Source: Brachypodium distachyon
Lineage: Eukaryota; Streptophyta; Magnoliopsida; Poales; Poaceae
Assembly: GCF_000005505.3 (NCBI RefSeq)
Contig: NC_016131.3
Location: 40,816,855 to 40,880,854 of the forward strand
Direction: 5' to 3'
Length of the DNA: 64,000 nt
The position numbers were made by a program, and so were the translations under genes. Under the pieces are notes generated by a model. The model was given only the letters and a program-made list of their open reading frames with translations. It searched no databases and was not told the origin of the DNA. Position 1 is the stretch's first letter. Every line of letters begins with the position of its first letter. This document shows, in pieces, positions 35,935 to 46,390 of the stretch.

Positions 35935-36665
35935 AGCCAAGAGGGCTCACTTGGCTCCAAAATGGTCCCTTTGTGGCATATTTGGGCATTTGGCTCATTT
36001 ATGCCACCAGGGCACCATTTTGGAGCCAAATGAGCCATATTGGCTTCAACATGGTGCCATGGTGCCATTTTAGGTCCATTTGGCTCCAAAATGCCACGAG
36101 GGCACCATTTTGAAGCCAAATGAGGCATGTTGGTTCCAAAATGATGCCTTGGTGGCAAATATGGCTCCAAAATGGTGCCCTGGTGGCATTTTGGAGCCAA
36201 AAGAGCCATATTAGCTCTGAAATGGTGTCTTGGTGGCATTTTAGAGCCACATGGACCAAAAATGGCACCAGGACACCATTTTAGAGCCAAATGAGCAATA
36301 TTGGCTCTAACATGGTGCCTTGGTGCCATTTTTGGGCCATCTGGCTCCAAAATGCCACCAAGGCACCATTTTGGAGCCAAATGAGCCATGTTGACTCCAA
36401 AATGGAGCCATGGTGGCATAATGGAACAAAATGGCTCGTTTTGTAGCCAAAATGGTGCCTTGGTGGCATTTTTGTGCCATTTGGCACATTTATGCGACCA
36501 AGGCACCATCTTGGAGCCAAATAAGCCATATTCGCTCCAAAATGGTGCCATCGTGCCATTTTAGAGCATTTAGGGGTCATTTGGCTCCAAGATTATGCCT
36601 TGGTGGCATTTTTGGGGCCAAATGAGCCATATTTGCTCAAAAATGATTCCATTGCACCATTATTG
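35935..36665. repeat. array of palindromic GGAGCCAAATGAGCC units
   Basis: Units containing GAGCCAAATGAGCCATATT next to TGGCTCCAAAATGGTGCC recur every 80-97 bases (near 36019, 36112, 36196, 36281, 36376, 36512). GGAGCC and GGCTCC, and GGTGCC and GGCACC, alternate, so each unit can fold on itself. Copies differ by point changes. Repetitive minus-strand reading frames are a by-product. Confidence 0.88.
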
Positions 36666-37003
36666 AGCCAAATGGCTAAGTTCCTCTTCAAATAGTACAA
36701 TTGTTACTTCAATTCCTTTCTTTATATCTAATTATGCTATTCCAACTCCATTTCATAGGTTTCTACTGGTGCAATTGGTGGTGGATGTTGAAGGTGCCGG
36801 AGTCACCATCTTGTCGTGTATGAACACTAGCTAGCTTGTAATATGTTGCTACCATGCATCTGATGAACACTTGTAATACTTTTGTTGTGAGATGTGTGAT
36901 GTTTTCGGACTTTCATGAGATGTTCATATATATGCTTGTGATGTGAATGCGTCGATGATTTTGTGTGGATGTATTGCTGTGATGTGGATGAATATATATC
37001 ACA

Positions 37004-37033
37004 CACACACAGATATATATATATATATATATA
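37004..37033. repeat. CA/AT microsatellite
   Basis: A short CACACACACA run is followed by GATATATATATATATATATA. Confidence 0.9.
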
Positions 37034-37087
37034 ATATGTGCTATCAAAATATTTCAAATTGTTGCGATAGAAAAAAACAAAAAAAAT

Positions 37088-37541
37088 ACCCTATGCCGGC
37101 GGCCAAAGGCCTGGCCGCCCGCAAAGGCTGAGCGCGGGCACGCACAAGATCGTGCCACGTGCCCACCCTTTGCCGACGGCTTTTTGGTGGTCGCCGGCAA
37201 AGGCCCGACATGTGGGCCACACCATGGCACGCGTGGCTGGCTCGCGGCGTGCCACGTGCCGACCCTTTGCCGGCGGCTTTTTCCCTGGCCGCCGGCAAAG
37301 GCCCGACAAGTGGGCCTAGCCGTTAACGGCACCGCATGCCGTGATCTCCTTTTCTTTGTCGGAGGCCGTCGTTTCGGCCGCCGGCAAAGGCTTTGCCGCG
37401 GGCCCATGAGAAAGCCGCTGGCAAAGAGTCCTTTGCCGGTGGTCCTCCGTGCCGACGGACGTTGCCGGCGGCCCCAAAAAAAAGCCGCCGGCAAAGGCTT
37501 TGCCGGCGGCCCCTGGCCCCCGGCAAAGCCACTTTCTGCCG
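37088..37541. repeat. 3' subterminal repeats of CACTA element
   Basis: Palindromes of TTTGCCGGCGGC and GCCGCCGGCAAAGG type occur densely, matching those at the 5' end in sequence but not in spacing. Confidence 0.87.
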
Positions 37542-37546
37542 TAGTG

Positions 37547-37549
37547 CAT
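37547..37549. repeat. right target-site duplication CAT of CACTA element
   Basis: CAT follows the terminal TAGTG and restores the pol reading frame of the outer Copia element. Confidence 0.9.
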
Positions 37550-38305
37550 GATGCCAAGAGTGCCGAGACCCCAATGCCTACATCAAGCTCTTTTGATTTC
37601 GATCGCAATGGTAAAGATGTGGATCAGAAGGTATATCATTCTATGATTGGTTCTTTGCTTTACCTTTGTGCATCTAGACCGGATATTATGTTAAGTGTGG
37701 GTATTTGTGCAAGATATCAATCCGCACCAAAAGAAAGCCACTTAGTGGCGGTCAAAAGAATCTTTAGATATTTGGTTCATACCCCAAACTTTGGCTTATG
37801 GTATCCTAAAGGATCAAGTTTCAAGCTCATGGGATATTCGGATTCGGATTGGGCGGGAGACAAAGTGGATAGGAAGTCAACTTCCGGGACGTGCCAATTT
37901 CTTGGTAGGTCTTTGGTGAGTTGGTCTTCTAAGAAGCAAACTTGTGTGTCTCTCTCCACGATGGAAGCCGAGTATATAGCCGCCGCAAGTTGTTGTGCAC
38001 AATTATTATGGATGAGGCAAACATTGTTGGACTATGGAATCACTTGTGAAAGTGTGCCTCTTTTATGTGACAACGAGAGTGCAATCAAGATAACCCACAA
38101 CCCCGTGCAACATAGCAAGAAGAAGCATATTGAGATTCGGCATCATTTCATTCGAGAGCACGTGGCCCGTGGTGATATTCATCTCTCTTATGTTGCCACC
38201 GGTATGCAACTCGCGGATATTTTCACGAAGCCACTTGATGAAGCAAGATTTCGAGAGTTAAGGCATGAGCTAAATATCCTAGATTCTAGTGTTGTGGTTT
38301 TATGA
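37550..38305 (+). pseudogene. pol: pol of outer Copia element, RT end and RNase H
   Basis: The frame continues the RT at 13899-14777. It contains the conserved YHSMIGSLLYL and ASRPDI segments and the RNase H motifs YSDSDWAGD, STMEAEYIAA and CDNESAI, with IRHHFIREH and QLADIFTKPLD near the end. It stops at TGA 38303-38305. This portion has no internal stop. Confidence 0.93.
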
Positions 38306-39207
38306 ACTTGCACCCGTACCCACGGTTAACTTTTGTCTAGTTTGGTTGTGCGCATGGATGTAGGGGGGGCATTGCTCAATTCATGGGCAAATGCTACTTT
38401 TACTATGCTAACATTAATCTTATACATTGAGCTTCAATGTGAGTTTTGAGTCTTGAGCCCAAGAATCTATATTCGCGGTGTCAAGCTCATACATACTCAA
38501 AATATGGTGGTCTAGGCAACCGCCCTCACTTTAGTGAGGTTGGTTCTTTTAATTCATTGCAAATCTTTATATTGTCAAATATGACATATTATGTATCTAT
38601 GGAAATGCACTCATATTTGGTATTTTGACTTTGCTTTTTGCAAATTGATTGTATAATGCCATAATATAATTCCAACTTTGTGTGATCTAACCCAAGCCAT
38701 CTTATCTGAAAAAAGTCTATTTTATATGCTCAAAAGTTCCCACACTTTGAATCCATGTTCTGTTTCTGGGTTTGCCGGAACTTCCGGCTCTCGGTCGGAA
38801 CTTCCGGTCAGCCGGATGTTCCGCCTGTCAGACGAAACTTCCGGTGGGGAGTTTTTCTGTTAAGTAAAGGGGGCCGACCGGGGGTGAGTTTTTCTCCTCC
38901 ACTCCAGCCCAACCCCCCATCTCTCTTGCTCCCTTCCTCAAACCCTAGGTCCAAGGAAGCCTCTTTCTCCTTGGATTCAACCGGAAGATCCGGTTCCTTT
39001 CTTCAGATCTGCAACGAGGAAGCGATTCTCTTCGATCTCCACCATGGTAAAATCAAGTAACCTCTTTTCTCTCCTTCTAGGGTTTGTTTAAATCCTTGCA
39101 TGAATGTGAGAAATTAGGGCAAATTTCTTGGTGGAATTCGTTTGTTGTGTAAAATGCAAGGACTAGGCTAGTTGGATTTGAGATTGTATGGCTAGATTGT
39201 TGAGGGA
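38306..39207 (+). other. spacer between pol and ORF3 with polypurine tract and palindromes
   Basis: A TAGGGGGGGC tract at 38361 resembles an internal polypurine tract. Several GGAACTTCCGG palindromic pieces at 38770-38845, like those in the LTR, precede a C/T-rich stretch and an ATG in a CCACCATGG context at 39044. Confidence 0.6.
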
Positions 39208-40980
39208 TTGGAAGTTAGGGTTCGTCCCGTTTCTGCGGGACCACGGAACTTCCGGTCGCGGGCGGAACTTTCTGTCGGGCTGAACTTCCGGTCCCTGGAC
39301 AATTTTTCTGTACAGCCTCGGCTCCAATTGATTGATTCTTTCTTCTACAATCCTGAGCACTTACCTGTTGTCCCTCGTATCAATTTCTGTTTCACAAGGG
39401 GTACTAGCTCTCGTCAAGACAGGGGCAAGGATCCGGTCATTCCTCCCTCTCCCAAGAAGCTCTCAACCAAGAAGAGGGCAGAGATTGTGATGAAAGAACG
39501 CGAGCGTGAGCAGCCACGTCTCGCTAAGTCCAAGTCCTCTCGCCGAAAGTCCACTTCCAAAGTTCAGCCTAGCAAGTTTCCTATCAAGCATTGGCCCGAG
39601 CAAGTTTTTGCGACGGAGAGGTTCACTAATCCTTATGTTAAGGACCCAGATTCAGATCTCAAGGATAACAATCATCATTTCCATACCAACTTTCAGATTC
39701 GGATCTTTGAAGAGATCTATTTCCCTCCCAAGACCAAAGTTGTTCCTCAATGCTCTATCAATGTTGAAGCTATGCAAGCCGACAAGAAGTACTTTGGAGA
39801 AGCACTATCTATTTGTGAGAAGCTCAACTTGTTTCCTATCATGACCTTCAACCAACCATATGTTGAAACTCTTGTGAGTCAGTTTTATGCCACGGTGTTC
39901 CAAGAAGATCTACATGACCAGAACATTCGCAGAGTTTCATGGATGTCAAGGAGCCACTTTTGCACTGCCACATGGGCTGAGTTTGCGAGCCTCCTTGGTT
40001 ATGAGAATGCTGGACATTGCATCCCTTCTGGCTTTCGTCCTCATGACAATGATGCTGCTGGCAAGAAAGTCTTGAAGCCTCTCTACATCGAAGGAAGAGT
40101 TACTCTTGGAGTGACCAATTTTCTGAAGCCCACTTATGACATCTTGCAACGCATCTACAGAGAAATCATAGCTTGCAAGACGGGTAACTCGGATGAGATT
40201 CATGGTTTTGGTGTCATGTTGGAGACCCATAGGAGGAAGAATGGAGATACACCGTTGGATGTGATCGACTATTTGTGGCATGAACTTTACTTTGCGATTC
40301 TCCATAGGAGAGTGCCTCCCTATGCCCCATACATCATGAAGCTCATTCTTGCCAAGGCACCTCTCATGCATGATTTAGTGTTTGTGGAACACGCCTCCAA
40401 GCAGTTGAAGAAGAAGAGACACCTTCCACCGCCTCCTAACAACTATCAAGCCCCGGTTGAGATTGAGGAGGATGAGGATGTTCCCTTCAGATTTGGGTTT
40501 GGGATCCTCCTCTAGCACTCGTGGTTCTAGCAAGCAAGGTGGTTGGAAGGGCATGATACGTAAGATTTTTTGCAACAATCTAATGAGAGGAAGTTGTACA
40601 ATGTTGAGCAAGTTAATCATCGCATTCTTCGTCGTCAAGAACGCATTATGAACTCAATGGGCTTGCCTAGCTCTCCTGTGTCCGATGTTGAGAACTTTGA
40701 GAGTTGGAGGAGCACCCACGGAGATTGGAACTCCAATGATAGTCATCTTCCTTCTCCGGTGCGTGGTGATGAAGAAGATGAGGATGATGATGAAGATGAA
40801 ATTCCTGCGGCCGAGGGTAGTGAAGAAGGGCTAAGGAAGAAGACACTGATGATGATTTGTCCGAGTGATGTGTTTGTTTCTCTCTTGGGACGATTCTTCC
40901 CTTTTTGGTATCTTGATGCCAAAGGGGGAGAGTGTAGTTGTGAGGGAGAGTTTAGGGCCTCGGGGATTTGCATGGTTTAG
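39208..40980 (+). pseudogene. ORF3 after pol of outer Copia element (env-like position), function unknown
   Basis: The main frame (39208-40515) encodes a basic N-terminal part rich in Lys/Arg/Ser, then a conserved-looking core with FYATVFQEDLHDQNIRRVSW, FCTATWAEFASLLGY and HELYFAILHRRVPPYAPYI. The reading continues after frameshifts near 40490 and 40555 into an acidic tail (40570-40980). The core resembles the plant transposon-associated domains found in extra ORFs of Sireviruses and Athila elements. I see no signal peptide or membrane anchor, so an envelope role is not supported. The true start is unclear; the first part (39208-39400) may be leader. Confidence 0.65.
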
Positions 40981-41632
40981 TCACAAGCTCGTTCTTAGTC
41001 ATGAGTTTTTATATGCTTGTGCTACTTATCTAGTTTGTTGAACTATTTTAAATTCATGGTTTGTGTAAGACTTGATAACTTTGTGTGATGTAATAGCTAG
41101 CTTTAAGCTTTGTGTGATGGTTATTTGTTCTAACTATGGTTTAATGTTTATCTCATATATCTTGTCTTACTAATCTTGTGTGGAGATGTGATATTGTTGT
41201 GCCCTTAGATATGTGCTGCATCACAAGATCTCATTGCAAAAGGTATATTTTCAATTGGTTTGACTTATCTAACCCTTTATGCTTCTTGGAAGCATTGCTC
41301 GATATCTTGTTGGATAAGTCATTGTAGGTTTCATTCAATATTGTTATGCCTTGTGGAGGTATGATCTATATCTTCTTTATGAATGAATCCTACATATCCT
41401 TGTAGAGCTTTTAATGAATTATCTTTAATCCTTTGCAAATGAGTTATTAGTTTATAAAACCTAGGGGGAGTGTTGGTCCTAGTGTATGTGCACTTTGCAT
41501 GTCAAGCAAATCAAATTAGTGCATACATCCAGGAGGAGCCCGTCTATATTTTATATTCCATGCATCTAGTCTTAATTGATTATTCTTTATGCAAATCTTT
41601 GTGTTGTCATCATACACCAAAAAAGGAGAGAT
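40981..41632 (+). other. non-coding 3' region of outer Copia element with polypurine tracts
   Basis: No open frame of note is present. AAAGGGGGAGAGTG at 40921 and CTAGGGGGAGTG at 41461 precede the last tract, AAAAAAGGAGAGAT, which touches the 3' LTR. Confidence 0.7.
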
Positions 41633-42863
41633 TGAAAGGGAATTTCTCTCCTAAATGGTTTTGGTGGTGATGACAACGTGTTTTGTTATCTAATCTTGTG
41701 CTAAGCATTTCAGGGTTTATAAAGAATTCGACACAAGATGAATTGTGGACCCTCAAAAAGGAAAGAAGCGTAGTGATGTTTAGGAGCCTTTTCAGTTGAT
41801 TTGAGTCGTAGGACATCCGTACTATTAAGAGGGGATCCACAAGGAAACGTAACGGGTGAATCAATTTCACATACACATCTACACCAAATTGCACCCACTA
41901 AAAGGCCTACCCATTAAGGTGTGAGAAGAAAACATTTTTCAGAGCGTGTTCCGGCATCTCTGGTTCCCAGGCGGCGGAAGTTCCGGGTGAACTTCCACCC
42001 AAACCTCCGGGTGCTCTCTGTTAGTCTCGGGGGAATATGCGGAACTTCCGGTGAATATTCGGAACTTCCGGTCAGCCGGAAGTTCCGGCTATCTAGTGAA
42101 AGATCCGGCCTATCCCGACCAGTGCCTAACGGCTCGATTTTTGGGAGCTCACTTATATACCCCTTCGTCCCCAACGAGCAAATAGAGCAAGCAAGCAGCC
42201 AAGAACACCACCTCTCACCCCAAGAACACCTCAAGCTTAAATCTCCAAGATCTTCCTCCCTAGCCACTCATAACTTTTGATTATTTGAGAATTTGAGGAG
42301 AAGATCTTGATCTATGGTTTCACCAAGTCAAAAAGTTGTTTCCCCTTATTTTCTTTGTGGATTTCGTTTCTCTTGGGTTGTTAGGAACCCTAGAGGGAAG
42401 CGGTCACCTCGAGCTCTGGGAGTCGGGGCTTGGATTGGGAGTCTCCGATTGAGTTCTGGAGTTTGCCCCGGTCAAGTTCTTAAGGGTTCGGCGTTCGCCC
42501 TCAAGGAAGCCATTATTGGAATTCACCTCACCTTTGTGGTGTTGTGAGAGCTCATCCCACCTTTGTGATGTGGTGAGTTGGAGAATAAAGTGAGCCTTCG
42601 TGGCGTCTCTACCTTTGTGGTAGAGCACTCTTCCAAACGGAGACGTACACCGATCCCAATAGGTGGAACTTCGGTGAAATCTTTATCTCCACATGTGGTA
42701 TATTTTCCCCTTTACATATTTGCTATATAGTGTTGCTTCACTTTAGAGAATCTAGTAGACCCTAGAATTAAGTGTTTGTATCTTTCAAGAAAAAAAAAAG
42801 AAAAAGTAAAATTTGTTAGTCGCCTATTCAACCTCCCCTCTAGTCGACCATACCGATCTTTCA
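41633..42863 (+). repeat. 3' LTR of outer Copia element
   Basis: Starts TGAAAGGGAATTTC and ends CCGATCTTTCA. It keeps a CTAGTCGACC stretch lost from the 5' copy and holds more GGAACTTCCGG palindromes (41975-42110). Confidence 0.93.
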
Positions 42864-42868
42864 CCAAT
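42864..42868. repeat. right target-site duplication CCAAT
   Basis: Second copy of the duplication of the outer Copia element. Confidence 0.9.
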
Positions 42869-43168
42869 GGCCAACATTCTCCCCAACAACACTGATCCCG
42901 CATCTCAGGCCGCCGCTCAAGCTCCGTAGCAGCAGGTTGCCCAATTCCAAACTCAGCAGCAACAGGCTGTTCAACTCCAAGAGCAGTAGATCGAACAATA
43001 GGTGGTTGATGATGCCCAGATGCAAGCACAGGCGCTTGCAGCTTCCCAGGAGGTTGGCAAGACGGCTGCTGCAGCTGGCATGAACATCGACGCCGCAGAA
43101 CTCGTCACCGACTTCAACAAATTTATCAACAAGAAACAACCAACTCAGGAGAAGGGCACCGTACCCAG
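42869..43168 (+). mobile_element. Copia-like relic, right part (gag-like start)
   Basis: Once the outer element is removed, this joins 9395 and begins with an ATG-led reading frame with three stop codons, rich in Gln and Ala (for example QAQALAASQEVGKTAAAAG). It may be a non-autonomous gag-like ORF. The family is not recognised. Confidence 0.35.
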
Positions 43169-44383
43169 TGGCGGACACACCGGTATGGCATGGTCCGGCG
43201 TCTGCCACACCTAAAAATCTGCCTAAACCTCAATATATGTAGTATATAAGCCATATAACTTATGCGAATACTTTAATTTTTGAACTATTACAGTAATATA
43301 GAACACAAAGCAACATATATCTAGTAGCTAGTGAGGTTGCATTGTACATGGTTTTCACCTTATATAAACTCCTCCACACCTAAACTCTTCTCTGTAGACC
43401 GTACCGTACGTAATCTGCTCTTTCTTGTTGATTATGATAAGTACTTATATTATTCATGCTGTGGAATTAGACGGGGTTTTGCATTACTATTAATTTTTTT
43501 AGTTTGCATGACATAATATGCTACCTCTTTATGCCATGATTTTCTGGATTAAGTATTCATCGAAAATACCTAATTATTCAACGTTGCAAAACCGATATTT
43601 TTTAGGCGAGAAGACGAGATTTTATTGTTCATGCGTAAGGCTACAAATTTAACTCAAAGCTACTAGTCAAACGATTGCTCAAACTCGAGTCAAGCCGATT
43701 TGATTTTGAGATATATAGGACGCCTTCTTTTCATAAGTTCTTAATTTTGAGAGAATATTATTTAAAAGAAGAAGAAAGTGGCCAATCGAAACTGGCTGGT
43801 TATTGGTCCACGCTACAGTTAGTCCGGTTTTCACAATTTTCACAAATCGTGTCTCTGATCGCAAGCTTGCCCATCCTAGTTCTGGGTTCATGCCCCTGTC
43901 AAAAAAAACCCGTCAAACAATAGTTCTGGGTTCATGCTCATGCGTTTTCCTCCTCCGTAACGAACGGCCCAATCTACTGTAATAAGGATGTACGATGCAC
44001 ATGATCAGACCAAACTGCATATTTCTGTTGAAAATAAATAAATTGAATCCGCACATAATTAAGAAACTGGAACATCTACATTTAGGTGTGTGTTCAGATT
44101 TAAAGTACGATACTATTTTCTTACATTAATAATCTATATTTACATTAATCTTATCGTGCCAAATCAACATGTGAAAGAAACAAAAAATTGATGAGTCCGT
44201 TGGCATCAATCAAGCCTTTTTATAGTTGTGAAGAGATCGAAGCACAGTACAGTCTACAGAGGACTCTTTTTTTTCTTTCTTGACAGCAGTACAGACCAGA
44301 GGACAAGTCCATAAATCCTTAGTACTCACAACGGCACGTACCTCTGCGAGCACGCGACGCGTGGGAGGAGAAGGCTCGAGAGG
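43169..44383. other. KCR upstream region
   Basis: No gene is seen. The CAGTGGCGGA at 43167 resembles a hAT-type end, but its partner was not found. 43605-44063 is related to the sequence right of SFT2. The KCR promoter should lie in the last few hundred bases. Confidence 0.45.
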
Positions 44384-46390
44384 ATGGGCACTGGCAGCGG
44401 CAGCGGGGACGCCGTCCTCCGGCAGGATCCATGGTTCGCCTCGTTGGTCATCCTCGGCGCCCTCTACGTAGCCGCCGTCGCGCTCCGCCTCCTATCGCAC
44501 TCGCACCTCCTACGCCAAGGGCCGACGGACCTCCGGCGCCGCTACGGGCCGTGGGCCGTGGTCACGGGCCCGACGTCCGGCATCGGGCGGTCCATGGCCC
44601 TGGAGCTCGCGCGCAGGGGCCTCAACATCGTCCTCGTGGGCCGCGACCCCGCCAAGCTCCACGACATCTCCCAGGCGATCTCCAAGGCTTCTTCCAACAC
44701 CGTGGAGACCAAGGCCGTCGTCTTCGATCTCTCGCTCGTCTCCACCCCTCAAGGTACATGATGCAAGATATCGTTGAAGCTGACAGTAATTAATCCAGAA
44801 TAAATGTGTTTGGCAGGCGACGAGGCGGTGCGGCGGTTCCGGGAGGCGGTGGCGGGGCTGGAGGTCGGGGTGCTGGTGAACAACGCCGGGGTGGCGAAGC
44901 CGTGCTCGGTGTATGTGCACGAGGTGAACGTGGAGGCGTGGGTGAGGATGATCCGGGTGAACCTGTGGGCGCTGACGGAGGTGACGGCGGCGGTGCTACC
45001 GGGGATGGTGGAGCGGCGGAAGGGCGCCATCATCAACATCGGTTCCGGGTCCTCAGAGGCCATCCCCTCCTTTCCCCTCTACTCCATCTACGCCGCCTCC
45101 AAACGGTACTGCAAATTCTGTAAGAGAGAATTCCATATTTGTCATTGAGAATTTGCCCGTATGTCCAAATGGCACTGAAAATTTTCCTGTTCCAAATATG
45201 TCATTCAAATTTTGTACAGATTACAAATATGCCACTACCGTTAGTTGACCGCTGGTTGACCCTTAAGTAAAAAAAGAAAAGACAATTTTGCCCCTATATA
45301 ATATGTTGACGCTCCGTTTACAACAAATTACTCATTTTAGAAAACTTAGCTTTTCAAGATTTTTAAGATGCCCGTAATACCATTTCGTAGTAAATTTCAG
45401 CAACAATGATTTTAGCATGGAAAATTGGAAAATTTCAACAGCACTTCCCTTGATTTTAATTAACATCACAAAAGTCATCCCGTTCAAATTTTTTTTCACA
45501 AAAGTCATAATAGATTTAGCAAATTAATAGACTAAAACTCATCATAATTTGTGGAGAAAGAGACCGAGAGGGTATTTTAGTTTTCTTGTTTCTTTTTGTT
45601 TTTTTCTGACCTGTGGACCAGGGGTATTTCGGTCAATATGAAATGACTTAACGGTCAACTAGCGGTCAACTAACGACAGTGACATATTTGTACCTCATGT
45701 AAAATTTGAGTGGCATATTTGAAACCGATAAATTCTCAGTGGCATTTGGTTGGCAAATATGGAATTCTCTCAATTCTGTCATGCTCACTGTCTGGAATGC
45801 ATCTTCTCCCCTGTTTCTATAATTCTTTCTTGAAAAATTTCAGGTATGTTGCCCAGTTCTCCAGGAGCCTCTACGTTGAATACAGGAACAAAGGAATCGA
45901 TGTGCAATGTCAGGTATTGTAACAAACCGGCCTACGTTTCATAGCAAATTTTCTTTTTGACCTTTACGATCATCAACCAGTCTAAACTTGTAAGAGAAGG
46001 TGGACTACTGGACTGGAACCAGCATCTCAAATTCTCGCTAATTACACTATCCTGTGTGTGATGCTTATGCAGGCCCCGTTGTACGTGGAGACGAAGATGA
46101 CCTCGGGCGTGCACGCGAGATCCTCCCGCAAGCAGCGATCAGCCCTGTCGCGGCTGATCGTGCCGACGTCCGACTCGTACGCGGTCGCGGCGGCGCGCTG
46201 GATCGGGGAGCGCCGCCCGCTGTGCATGCCCAACCTGGGGCACCGGCTCCAGTGGGCGCTCTGCCGCGCAGTGCCGGACCGCGTCCACGACGCGCTGCGC
46301 CTCCGCGAGAACCTGCGGCAGAGGGCCCTCTTCCAGCGGCTCAGATCCGCGAGGCTCCCCGGAGCCCCCCAACAAACAAAGCTGGATTGA
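44384..46390 (+). CDS. KCR: very-long-chain 3-oxoacyl-CoA reductase-like protein (SDR family)
   Basis: Four exons (44384-44753, 44817-45105, 45844-45913, 46073-46390) give 1047 nt and 348 residues, with GT-AG introns and matching phases. Residues about 13-38 form an N-terminal membrane segment. The NAD(P)-binding motif TGPTSGIG follows at about residue 64, then NNAGV, the Ser of the NIGSGSSEA stretch and the catalytic YAASK. The segment FSRSLYVEYRNKGIDVQCQ and PLYVETKM is diagnostic for the KCR/17-beta-HSD12 group. Known family role: reduction of 3-oxoacyl-CoA in very-long-chain fatty acid elongation at the ER, feeding wax and sphingolipid synthesis. The C-terminus (QQTKLD) lacks the dilysine signal usual in the main KCR enzyme, so this may be a divergent KCR-like paralogue. 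Confidence 0.92.
45122..45771. mobile_element. 650-bp MULE-type MITE in KCR intron 2
   Basis: The left end reads AAGAGAGAATTCCATATTTG and the right end CAAATATGGAATTCTCTC, with longer inverted pairing inside (TTAGTTGACCGC with GCGGTCAACTAA). AATTCTGT flanks it at 45114-45121 and 45772-45779, close to the 9-bp duplication of Mutator-like elements. There is no coding capacity. Confidence 0.8.

Noticed and set aside
35931..36625. Repetitive minus-strand open frames rich in His, Trp and Lys
   Set aside because: They follow the palindromic array period and change with each repeat unit; no gene is likely.
39044..39400. Spliced start of ORF3 from the ATG at 39044
   Set aside because: A donor at 39057 and an acceptor at 39398 exist, but the phases do not join to the ORF3 frame.
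43167..43212. hAT element end (CAGTGGCGGA)
   Set aside because: No partner inverted repeat or 8-bp duplication was found nearby.
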